From Caldilineaceae bacterium (GTDB lineage Bacteria > Chloroflexota > Anaerolineae > Caldilineales > Caldilineaceae): a DNA stretch of 64,000 bases. Shown one piece after another: positions 8,928 through 17,040 of the stretch (position 1 is its first letter; each line of letters starts with the position of its first letter). The notes under the pieces are model-generated. The model was not told the DNA's origin. It worked only from the letters and a program-made list of their open reading frames with translations, and did not search any database. Where the stretch lies: contig JADLDO010000023.1 in assembly GCA_020846635.1 (NCBI GenBank), positions 186,001 through 250,000 on the forward strand. Direction: 5' to 3'. A program made the position numbers and the translations under genes.

Positions 8928-9691
8928 TGTTTGGTTAGCTCCTCTTGATACTTTGCTTGCAATAGGGAACTGCGGTAATGACAGGCACGCAGTACCTCAT
9001 CAACGATTTGCTCGACGGATGCCTGGCTGGAATCGAACGGTAGCGGCATTGGCCCCCCGTATGCCGTCAGTTTCGCCAGAATCTGCTCGTACGACTTCTG
9101 ATACCGGGTCAGGAATTTTTGTGCTTCTGCTTCTGACCTACCTTTGACAGCGTGCCGTTGATCGCGCGCGTTGATCCGTTCTATGAGAATTTCATCCGGT
9201 GCGTTGAGCCAGACCACGATGTCCAGGGTAGAAGCCCACTGTTCAAGCACAGCCTGCCACCACTGATCAAATGCCTGGCTCTTGATCCGTTGCGGGCCAA
9301 AGGCGTTTAGCGTAGCCAGCTTGAAGATTGGGCCATGATTCAAGAGAATGGCTGTGCTGTTTTGCATCCGCTCTGAGCGTGCGATCTGTGATTGCAGAAT
9401 GTGAGGCCAGGTCTCCAGATAGACCATTGCCTTCATTTCGTCCCAGTTGAACCGCCCGCTCGCGCGGTGGCTGTGGCGCAAGAGTGATAGGAAAAAAGGC
9501 ACATGACCGGCAAAGATCGGAAGGTGTCCTCTGTTTCGAATCTCGAGATCTGTCTCTACCCGGAATTCCTCATGCCGTTGGCTCAGCGCACGTAGCAGTG
9601 TGGTCTTGCCTGCGCCTGCCAACCCCACAAGCTCCACGATCAGCGGAGATTTCTGCTTCAAGGTGTGCATCACGGTGTCATTTTGTGGCAT
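8924..9691 (-). CDS. P-loop kinase of the polysaccharide locus
   Basis: The protein has 255 residues with Walker A G-L-A-G-A-G-K-T-T at 23-31. A later V-V-W-L-N-A-P-D-E-I-L-I-E-R-I-N-A-R-D segment is typical of the base/LID region of nucleoside- or adenylate-kinase-like enzymes. It shares this plan with the kinase at 288-1136, so the locus has at least two stand-alone copies plus one fused copy. The stop overlaps the next sulfotransferase start (ATGA), and the upstream fusion gene ends 9 bp away. A role in activating or phosphorylating a sugar or lipid is inferred; the substrate is unknown. Confidence 0.7.
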   Translation of the reverse strand: MPQNDTVMHTLKQKSPLIVELVGLAGAGKTTLLRALSQRHEEFRVETDLEIRNRGHLPIFAGHVPFFLSLLRHSHRASGRFNWDEMKAMVYLETWPHILQSQIARSERMQNSTAILLNHGPIFKLATLNAFGPQRIKSQAFDQWWQAVLEQWASTLDIVVWLNAPDEILIERINARDQRHAVKGRSEAEAQKFLTRYQKSYEQILAKLTAYGGPMPLPFDSSQASVEQIVDEVLRACHYRSSLLQAKYQEELTKQ

Positions 9692-9700
9692 CTCTACCCT

Positions 9701-11275
9701 TTACAGCTTCGACCAGATTAGGGCCTTTAGCTCGGCCAGCACTTCGGTTTTGGATTTGCCCCCATCGACGATGTACGCGTCGGTCTTTTCCCAATGCACA
9801 TCCCATATTTCGGCGGATCGTTTCCGAACTGTGGCGGCGTCCTCATCGGTTTTGCGTTGAACGGCAATATCTGGATCGACCAGGATGACGATCAGCAATC
9901 CTGGCGCTGTGATCTGGCGGTAATAGCGTTCCTCTATGCCTAGCAAAAGCTTGGTGAAGCGGTTGGCTCGGTGCGGGCTGAGTCGCTGGTGAGCTTGCGC
10001 GCCGTTGGCTAGCTCGGTGACAAATCGCTCTGCTTGCGGCCCATCCACCGACTGGATCTGGGGGAGAGGATACCTGTCGAGGATGATCACACCACCCTGA
10101 TTGGCAAAGCGTCTGGCCTTTTCATAGATCCCGTAGCGATCACGCGCTAGGCAAGCCTCTCGCACCAGCCAGGGATAGCCTGGCGACAGAATAGATTTCT
10201 GTTGAATTGTCTCTTGGAAAGAGGATTCGACCGGGTATAGGCCCAGTAATTGACCACCCTTGAGGATGCCTCTGGCGGTGACGGTGGTCAAAGACCAGGC
10301 CGGTTTTCCCATATGTACCCGGGTCGTTTCGAAATTTTTCGACAGCCAGCGGTAAAGCGCATCCACCGCGGTGGACTTGCCTGCCCCATCCCCGCCGACA
10401 AGGGCGATCATGGGTCGCTCACTCTCGATGCGATACTTCGACGAGGCGTTGAAGATGCGCCGGCGGGCAGCCAAATCGACGCGACGCCACAGCTTCAACG
10501 AGATGTCGATGGGCAAGCGGCGACGGGCATTGGCCTGAAGCTTGGTCTGCAACTGCTGTCCAATTTTTATGCGCTCCCACGTCGGGCAATTGGGTTGCAA
10601 CGCCCGGACACAGGCGTCAAACAACTGAACACTGATATAGGGAAGATGCCAGGTCAGAATGTCAAGCACATATTCGCGGTTAATCCGGGCCTGTAAGTAG
10701 CCCATCTCCAGCCGTTCGCTGGTTTTTAGCTTCCCCTCACGACCAAGAACAACATCCCAGGGGAGATGTTTGAGCGCCATGCGGATGACGAAAACGACAA
10801 ATTCATATTCAGGGGCAGGCGTTTTGAAGAGTTTTCCCTGGACTGCGGACTCAAGGTACTGTTTCTCGATGGGCAGGCGATAATTTTTGGACATATCATG
10901 GCCCAAAACGAGGTGATAATGGAGATGCACATGGATCAACTTATCTCCCTCTGGATCGTAGCCGAAATAGTCCAATACCCCTGGCATCTGCTTTTCTGCC
11001 GGAGCCGTGGCTTGCTTGAATCCCAATTCCCTGATGAGTTCTTCGAAGCGTGGGCCATCCGCCTGGCTGACCAGGAGATCAAGATCGTTGTCGCCGCTGG
11101 CGGAACGATCCAGGGCATTATTGCTTTTCCAGTGGCAGTAGCTGATCTGCTCGTCTGCCAGAAGCTGACAGAGCTTCTGGATGAGCGGAAGCACCTCAGA
11201 ATTTTCTTCGCGCAGAATGTCCATCCTCGGAACGTCTTTGATGATTGGCTGGATGTTGGCAACGGCGTGCATCAT
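9701..11275 (-). CDS. nucleotidyltransferase-like / thymidylate-kinase-like fusion protein
   Basis: The 524-residue protein has two halves. Residues 35-130 hold a nucleotidyltransferase-type fold with Y-C-H-W-K-S-N and G-D-N-D-L-D-L-L-V (61-69), followed by H-V-H-L-H-Y-H. Residues 288-524 form a kinase domain with Walker A G-G-D-G-A-G-K-S-T at 294-302 and a D-R-Y-P motif near residue 400, typical of thymidylate-kinase-like enzymes. The start ATG has AGGAG just before it. Such fusions occur in bacterial surface-polysaccharide loci but their chemistry is not settled. The truncated gene at 1-298 is a paralogue of the first half. Phosphorylation or nucleotide transfer onto a glycan precursor is a guess from context. 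Confidence 0.75.
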   Translation of the reverse strand: MMHAVANIQPIIKDVPRMDILREENSEVLPLIQKLCQLLADEQISYCHWKSNNALDRSASGDNDLDLLVSQADGPRFEELIRELGFKQATAPAEKQMPGVLDYFGYDPEGDKLIHVHLHYHLVLGHDMSKNYRLPIEKQYLESAVQGKLFKTPAPEYEFVVFVIRMALKHLPWDVVLGREGKLKTSERLEMGYLQARINREYVLDILTWHLPYISVQLFDACVRALQPNCPTWERIKIGQQLQTKLQANARRRLPIDISLKLWRRVDLAARRRIFNASSKYRIESERPMIALVGGDGAGKSTAVDALYRWLSKNFETTRVHMGKPAWSLTTVTARGILKGGQLLGLYPVESSFQETIQQKSILSPGYPWLVREACLARDRYGIYEKARRFANQGGVIILDRYPLPQIQSVDGPQAERFVTELANGAQAHQRLSPHRANRFTKLLLGIEERYYRQITAPGLLIVILVDPDIAVQRKTDEDAATVRKRSAEIWDVHWEKTDAYIVDGGKSKTEVLAELKALIWSKL

Positions 11276-11296
11276 CGCTCCTATTTGCAGTCCTCG

Positions 11297-12574
11297 TTAG
11301 TCTGCAATCTTATACACAACCCGGTCGGCGTTTTTGAGGTTTTCAATCGACAGATAGAGTTCATCTGTGACCTCATTCGATGAGCTGATTATCCAAACCT
11401 TGTGGGTGGCTCGGTCGTATTCAATCACCTTGTGCCAGGTTTCCCCGCCGTCGGTTGTATACATGAGCAGGCACTTTGTGTGTGTTGTGGAATAGGGTAA
11501 ATTCGCCCAGATTTCACTGCCTCTTTTCGACCTCCTCTGCACCATGTTATCGATCGGGCTTCTGCGGTAGGGATCGGGCACAATGCGCTTGTCATAGTGC
11601 TTGCCATCCTTCGTCGAGACGAGGAAGTTGGTCCCACCCTGGTAATCTGTGCCAAACAACATGGTTCTGCCACTCTCTACAACCGAAGTGTAGCCCCCCA
11701 TTTGAATATGAAACTTGTTAACAGGCTTCCATGTGCTGGCGTTCACCAGATCAAATGGAACGGATGAATCGGTTAGCCACAGCTTCTTCTTGTTGTCGCC
11801 ATCGGCCACAAACAACCTGTCGAGTGATTTGCTGTACTTCACCAGATGGACGTGCTTGTTAATTCCCTGCTTGATCAAAAAGTCGGATGTCTGCCACGTT
11901 TCGCCGTTGTCGAAGCTAAAATAGAGATAGGCCAGCACCTTCCAACGGGTTTTCTCCCAGACGTTGCCATATTCGCCCACCACCAGGGTTCCGTCCGGCG
12001 TTTCTGTGATGGCGTTGTTGTGCCGGAAGAAACTTTCTGTAGAACCCATATCGAACGCCTTGCGAAATGACAGCCCATGATCCGAGCTGGAATAGACGGC
12101 TCCTTTGACACAGACAAAGATTCGGTCTTTGCTTGATACGAAAATGGACTTGATGGTTGCGGGAAATCGTTTGACGAGCGTGATGGTCTTTCCCTGGTCG
12201 CTGCTTTTATAGAGATCGCGATCCTGCGAATTCAAACAGCCAAGAATCTCGCGATTTTTCTGGATAAAGAGAAGCTGCCAGTTGTGATCAGAGCGAGTTG
12301 CGCGCAGCCCTTTACTTGCAAAAAAGCGAGTTGCTTTTTCGCTGAACTGCAAATCGCCCAATCGTTCGCCTTCTAGCGACAATGGCTCATGATCGCTGAA
12401 TTTCAGATACCTCCCTTTGGGAAACAGCCGCAGTTTGTGCAGCACCTCCCAGACCATGAATGAAACGAGTTCGCTGAACTTGCCATACGCATGGATGTCA
12501 GAGGCAAACCGAAAGAGATTACTGACCCTGTTGTCAAAGAGGTGAGAATGGCGGCTTGTAAGTTCACGTCCCAT
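11297..12574 (-). CDS. BNR/Asp-box repeat beta-propeller protein
   Basis: The start is ATG 12574, with GGAAG seven bases upstream. The longer open frame would overlap the end of the next gene. About 425 residues contain repeated Asp-boxes (S-x-D-x-G-x-T/S): S-S-D-Q-G-K-T, S-S-D-H-G-L-S-F, S-F-D-N-G-E-T-W and T-T-D-G-G-E-T-W. This is the pattern of sialidase/BNR propellers. No signal peptide is seen at the chosen start. Sialidase catalytic residues were not identified, so enzyme activity should not be assumed. It sits between the secreted propeller pair and the kinase/sulfotransferase genes. Glycan binding or trimming is possible. Confidence 0.75.
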   Translation of the reverse strand: MGRELTSRHSHLFDNRVSNLFRFASDIHAYGKFSELVSFMVWEVLHKLRLFPKGRYLKFSDHEPLSLEGERLGDLQFSEKATRFFASKGLRATRSDHNWQLLFIQKNREILGCLNSQDRDLYKSSDQGKTITLVKRFPATIKSIFVSSKDRIFVCVKGAVYSSSDHGLSFRKAFDMGSTESFFRHNNAITETPDGTLVVGEYGNVWEKTRWKVLAYLYFSFDNGETWQTSDFLIKQGINKHVHLVKYSKSLDRLFVADGDNKKKLWLTDSSVPFDLVNASTWKPVNKFHIQMGGYTSVVESGRTMLFGTDYQGGTNFLVSTKDGKHYDKRIVPDPYRRSPIDNMVQRRSKRGSEIWANLPYSTTHTKCLLMYTTDGGETWHKVIEYDRATHKVWIISSSNEVTDELYLSIENLKNADRVVYKIAD

Positions 12575-12671
12575 GACTATTCTTCCTATCTTGGTTTCCG
12601 AACGAGCGGATTCATACACTGCTTGGTGGAGCGCGGCTGATCGCGGCTCTCGCTGCTTTCTGAAGGCAAAC

Positions 12672-13724
12672 TTACAAGCTACAGCGGTCACTTGCACCAG
12701 CCCCAGGCACTAGCGCGACTTCTAAAACTCTGCCAAAGAGCGGCGCTGTCTCGCCTGCTGCGGCGCGTACTGGACTATAGGACTGAGCCGATGCAGGCCG
12801 GTGATGCATCCAGGAGAGCCCGCCGCTGCCTGCCTGTTCCGCATCGGGCCAGTTGCTATCTACTATGTACAAATGTATCGTCTCTGGGGCGTCCGTCAGG
12901 TCTGCACTGGGGGCAAAAGCCACTCCGCCTGGGTCAACCAGATTCAGGTCCGTGAGGTCATACCTGTTCACAAGTGTACCCGACTGAGTTAGCTCGTACA
13001 GGGTTTTCTCATGCGGGGCCATCAGATAGAGGTGGTGATTTCGCGGATGGACTGCGATGCCGCGCAGCGTGGACGCGCCCAGGTGTGCTAGATCGATCTT
13101 GGCAATCAGCTCAAAGTCGTCAAGGCTTGCGCTAACGACCTGTGCGGCTTCGTTGTCCACGATAAAGAGACGTCTGCTGGCTTGATCCACATCTATGCCG
13201 GAAGCGCTTTGGAGCTTCAGATGCGCGATGTCAAAGCGAATCGTGTTGCGCGCAGACAGCCCATCTTCATCCAGCGCGACCCTGGTTAGCTGCGCCCGTT
13301 TTTCGTTGAGGAGAAGCAAATGCGAGTTTGCATCGTCGTACGCAATATGAATAGCGTCATCGAGGGTAAACGCGAGTTGCATAGTTGCCACCAAATCCTC
13401 ATAGGGAGTAATGATCACGATGGCAGAGCGCGTGCGTGGCAATGTCTCCGGGTTGCCTTTATCAATGAGGAATAGACGGTCAAATTTGGCTGAATAGGCT
13501 AAACCTGCCGGGTACGGCACATTCCACTCACTGGGATAGAGGGTGCGAATTTCTTCCACACGTCCACTGGGGGCCTGCGCCTGCACAGTGGACGTGTTTA
13601 GCAGCAAGAGAACGAGCAGCAGCCATAAACCGTGTAACCAACTGGACCCGGTGAATTGCCCAGTGTAGATCCCGACTCGTGTGTACACGCCACATTCTTC
13701 CTCTCCGACTCGAACAGCAAGCAT
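12672..13724 (-). CDS. secreted beta-propeller-like protein, short paralogue
   Basis: The N-terminus is uncertain. I start at ATG 13724; upstream codons to 13817 come from an interspersed repeat. A hydrophobic stretch (L-L-L-V-L-L-L-L-N) ending at A-Q-A acts as a signal peptide. The mature part opens with L-Y-P-S-E-W-N-V-P-Y-P-A-G-L-A-Y-S-A-K-F-D, almost the same as the N-terminal domain of the neighbour at 13887-16877. The rest follows that protein's first ~330 residues, with I-T-P-Y-E-D-L-V-A-T and F-G-R-V-L-E-V-A-L. It lacks the neighbour's TPTP linker and repeats. NHL/SMP-30-type propeller fold is inferred. Function is unknown; it may organise or sense the surface polysaccharide. Confidence 0.7.
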   Translation of the reverse strand: MLAVRVGEEECGVYTRVGIYTGQFTGSSWLHGLWLLLVLLLLNTSTVQAQAPSGRVEEIRTLYPSEWNVPYPAGLAYSAKFDRLFLIDKGNPETLPRTRSAIVIITPYEDLVATMQLAFTLDDAIHIAYDDANSHLLLLNEKRAQLTRVALDEDGLSARNTIRFDIAHLKLQSASGIDVDQASRRLFIVDNEAAQVVSASLDDFELIAKIDLAHLGASTLRGIAVHPRNHHLYLMAPHEKTLYELTQSGTLVNRYDLTDLNLVDPGGVAFAPSADLTDAPETIHLYIVDSNWPDAEQAGSGGLSWMHHRPASAQSYSPVRAAAGETAPLFGRVLEVALVPGAGASDRCSL

Positions 13725-13778
13725 ATCTTCGAGGAAGAATCTCTCCGAGAAATCAGATGTCGCAGAGAGATTCCTCCC
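13694..13778. repeat. interspersed hairpin-rich repeat fragment
   Basis: Three mutually complementary arms lie in 85 bp: ATTCTTCCTC (13694-13703), GAGGAAGAAT continuing into CTCTC (13731-13745), and GAGAGATTCCTC (13765-13776). Translation of the region gives the C-H-S-E-G-R-N-L type of spurious peptide. I recognise that as a product of intergenic repeats in several bacterial phyla, not of a real protein. It lies in front of, and partly inside, the apparent 5' end of the short propeller gene. Confidence 0.55.
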
Positions 13779-13814
13779 TTCAGAGTGACACGCCCCATTG
13801 CGTGAGTAAAATGA

Positions 13815-13844
13815 CATGGTTCACGTACGCATGGTTCACGTATG
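13815..13844. repeat. 15 bp tandem duplication between paralogous genes
   Basis: Two 15 bp units beginning CATGGTTCACGTA (13815-13829 and 13830-13844) match at 14 of 15 positions. A CATGCATG palindromic run follows. The duplication lies in the 69 bp gap between the two propeller paralogues. Confidence 0.8.
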
Positions 13845-13886
13845 CATGCATGCGGTAGTAACCTGGTTAGACCACTGCTCCAATCG

Positions 13887-16877
13887 CTATGGACTCGTAA
13901 GCGGCAGGAACATTTGGTACTCATCACCTGACTCGGATTCCTCATCTACCCCTTCATCCGGGTCGGCAAGAGGATCGTCTCCCTCGCCCATATGCTCAAC
14001 AGCCCGCAGACCTGCCATTGTTGCGCTGGAGAGTTGTTGTCCGCCCTTATCGATAAAGAGGGCGTCGATCACCTCACCGGCAAAGCCATTGGCCGAGCCA
14101 TCCCAATAGGATCGGTAAGTACAGCTTGTGTTCGGGCCTATGGAGCCGGGCGCACAGATAAAGATGTCGGCACCGTCACCACTTACCCCGGTGACTGCGA
14201 AAGCGCCGTTCGTGGTCAGGTAGATCTCGCCATTGGCAGGGTCGATCCAAACCCCGTTCACATCTTCAGTGCTGACTCCGTTGAGCCCGACATCTGAACC
14301 GTCAAAGTAGACCGCCCAGGTGCCGCTAGTCGTTGCTCCCAACTGGCTCGGCGTAAAGACCAGCATATCTTCATCGAGAGTCGATGCGCCGGTGACATTC
14401 GACACGCCGGTGGCGCTTAACACGAGCCGCCCGTCATTCAGCCGGTGCAAGGCATCAATATCCTCACCATCTTCTGTCAATTCGACATCCGAACCGTCGA
14501 AGTACCACTCAAACGTACCCGCTGTCGTGGGGCCGATCGAAGTGGGGATAAAGCGTACAATATCCGAATCATCGACCAGACCGAGTGAGCCTACGTTGCC
14601 CGGGCCAGCAAAGCCTAAGAGCATGGAACCGTCCCCTAGCAGCGTGAAGTTGTCGACTTCAAAGGTGTTCAGGCCCACATCAGAGCCGTCGAAATAGAGA
14701 GCCCAGGTGCGAGCATTGGTGTCGTAGACCAGCACGTCTTCATCCGCAAAACTGACACCTCCTATATTCCCCCCCGATGTTGAACTGACGAAGATCTTGT
14801 CGCCGTTGCCGCCTTGCGTGGGTGTATTGGTCGGCGTCGGTGTGGGTGTATTGGTGGGTGTCGGTCCCGGTCCGGGCGTATTCGTCCGCGTCGGTGTTGG
14901 TGTATTGGTGAATGTCGGTGTCGGCCCTGGCCCTGGCGTGTTCGTCCGCGTTGGTGTCGGTGTACGGGTTGATGTCGGCGTCGGTGGATTAGAGCCGCTG
15001 GTCATTTCATAGATCTTGCCGTCGTTTTCATTTGGGTCGCGATCGTTATCTACCCTTCGATCCGCAATGTAGAAGTTCATCACTTGCGGATTCGTGCTGC
15101 CAGGTGCTATCGCAACGCCGTCCAGTCTCATGCCGTTGGCCGCCGAGATGTTGTAGATTTGCACCAGCGCGCCTGTCGTAGATAGTTCATGCATATGGAT
15201 GCGGTCGTTGTTACCAGCGACCACAAGCATCGTGCCGGTTGCCGTATTGAAGGCAACCCCCGATGGATCTCGGATGCCGTAGATTGCTGTATCAAAGTTG
15301 GTCACAATATCATCACCACCGCTGCCGGGCACCCCATCAAATCTACCGTTGGGGCCTGGATTCACGCGGTAGATCTCATTGTTGGTACCGTCGGAGATAA
15401 ACAGATGACCACTCCCTGGGTCATAATCCACCCCTTCCGGATCTCTGGAGTTGAACGCCTGGGTGCTGAATGAGGTGACGATGTCGTCATTCGTATCCAG
15501 TTGGCCGTCGGGCCCAGGGTTTATCTCAAAGACTTTCTTCCGGTTGTCATCCGAGATAAATAGATGCTTGTTGGCCGGGTTATAGGCGACCCCCACTGGC
15601 TCGATGCTGTAATCTAGCGAGGACTTTGTATAGGAGAGCTGGCCTGCCCTTGTGCTGCCAAAGATATTGACACCGGCGAAATAGGGCGGCATTTCTTCAA
15701 CTTCGCCATCGACGACCAAGAGGATATCTGTATCGGGTAGGTAGGTGATGCCCGACGGATCGGGGCTGGGTGGAGACCATGCCGCCGTGTTGATCGTCCG
15801 CACTAGGGTCAACATGACCTCGTTGGGGGCAGCCACATTGGCGACAACTTCCGCCGGGTCGAGCGTTACTTCTATGATTCTGCCGAACACCGCATGTTCT
15901 TCGTCAGTTGTCGCTCTGGTTGCTTCATTCTCGGTGGCGTTCCCGTCCTGGGCTGTGGTCAGGAAGGACATGAAAAGTTTATGGATGAAAGATGGATTGT
16001 TCTCTGGGCTCGCGGGCAGTAGGCTATCCGCCATGAACAGATGTACGATCTGCGGATCGTCTGTCAGATCGGGGCTCGCTGCATAGGTCATCGCTCGCGG
16101 GTCTATCAACTTTAGACCCGACAGATCATACTTCGCAGCGACTTCAGCAGATGTACCTAGCTCATAGAGGACGTGCTGCCTGGGGTGTACGACGGAAAGG
16201 TGATGATTGATGGGGTGCAGGGCAAGGCCGCGCAGATTGGGGCCATCTAGCTCTGGCGCTAGGTCAAGTTTGCTGAACTGTGCCTGGTTCAGATCCGCTT
16301 GCAACGCAACCCTGACCACTTGGGAAGCTGCGCTGTCTAGGATCCATAAGAACTTGCCTTCGACATCTACCGCCATGCCCTGCGCGCTTTTGAGCCCGAT
16401 CTGCCCGATGGCAACGTGAGTCGCTGTGGCGGGGTCGATGGCCCCATCACTGCTCACCTTGACCTGGATCAACTCGGTGAGAGCAGGATTCAGGAATAAC
16501 AGGCGATTCTCTGTATCATCAAAGGTGAAGTTGATGGCGTTGGTGACTGCAATGGGTAGATCGACTGTCGCCACCAGATCTTCGTACGGTGTAAAGACGA
16601 GGAGTGTGGTTTTCTCAGCAGGTTGCTCAGAAGGCACTTGGTCAAGTGCGAAAAACAGATCGAGCTTTGCCGAGTAGGCCAAGCCGGCAGGATGTTCGAT
16701 TCCCCACTCGCTGGGGTAAAAGTTGCCAATTTCACCGGTGGGTTTCACGCTGATTTCGGCCTGCAATCCATAATTTCCTAACAAGAGTAAGATGAGCAGT
16801 ACGGCTAAGACCCCTAACGTGCGTTTGAGGTTGGTTCCGCCAAGGAGCCTTTCGGTGACATTCGCTCTGGTATCCAC
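13887..16877 (-). CDS. large secreted beta-propeller protein with TPTP linker and FDGSDV repeats
   Basis: This 996-residue protein starts at a GTG. An N-terminal hydrophobic segment (about residues 20-38) acts as a signal peptide. Residues ~45-360 form the propeller domain shared with the next gene. About 370-640 hold NHL-like repeats (H-L-F-I-S-D pattern) with D-x-N-D-D-type acidic loops. Residues ~645-700 are a Pro/Thr linker of T-P-T-R-T-N-T-P-G-P-G-P units. Four repeats of ~55-60 residues follow, each with a W/Y-x-x-Y-F/W-D-G-S core, and the protein ends in F-L-P-L-T-S-P. It sits directly downstream of the sugar transferase gene. A structural or adhesive role on the cell surface is inferred. 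Confidence 0.8.
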   Translation of the reverse strand: MDTRANVTERLLGGTNLKRTLGVLAVLLILLLLGNYGLQAEISVKPTGEIGNFYPSEWGIEHPAGLAYSAKLDLFFALDQVPSEQPAEKTTLLVFTPYEDLVATVDLPIAVTNAINFTFDDTENRLLFLNPALTELIQVKVSSDGAIDPATATHVAIGQIGLKSAQGMAVDVEGKFLWILDSAASQVVRVALQADLNQAQFSKLDLAPELDGPNLRGLALHPINHHLSVVHPRQHVLYELGTSAEVAAKYDLSGLKLIDPRAMTYAASPDLTDDPQIVHLFMADSLLPASPENNPSFIHKLFMSFLTTAQDGNATENEATRATTDEEHAVFGRIIEVTLDPAEVVANVAAPNEVMLTLVRTINTAAWSPPSPDPSGITYLPDTDILLVVDGEVEEMPPYFAGVNIFGSTRAGQLSYTKSSLDYSIEPVGVAYNPANKHLFISDDNRKKVFEINPGPDGQLDTNDDIVTSFSTQAFNSRDPEGVDYDPGSGHLFISDGTNNEIYRVNPGPNGRFDGVPGSGGDDIVTNFDTAIYGIRDPSGVAFNTATGTMLVVAGNNDRIHMHELSTTGALVQIYNISAANGMRLDGVAIAPGSTNPQVMNFYIADRRVDNDRDPNENDGKIYEMTSGSNPPTPTSTRTPTPTRTNTPGPGPTPTFTNTPTPTRTNTPGPGPTPTNTPTPTPTNTPTQGGNGDKIFVSSTSGGNIGGVSFADEDVLVYDTNARTWALYFDGSDVGLNTFEVDNFTLLGDGSMLLGFAGPGNVGSLGLVDDSDIVRFIPTSIGPTTAGTFEWYFDGSDVELTEDGEDIDALHRLNDGRLVLSATGVSNVTGASTLDEDMLVFTPSQLGATTSGTWAVYFDGSDVGLNGVSTEDVNGVWIDPANGEIYLTTNGAFAVTGVSGDGADIFICAPGSIGPNTSCTYRSYWDGSANGFAGEVIDALFIDKGGQQLSSATMAGLRAVEHMGEGDDPLADPDEGVDEESESGDEYQMFLPLTSP

Positions 16878-17040
16878 GATAAGAAGTCCCTTCTAGGCCG
16901 TTACAACAGAGGGAGCGCAGCCAGCTCGAAGCGAGAATTACTGCATTCCCGTGTGCTATAGTGACCTCATCAATGAGTTGCGCGTTCCCAGTACCGTTTA
17001 CATAGGAATCGCATTTTGTCTTTACTGCCTACGCTAAGTC

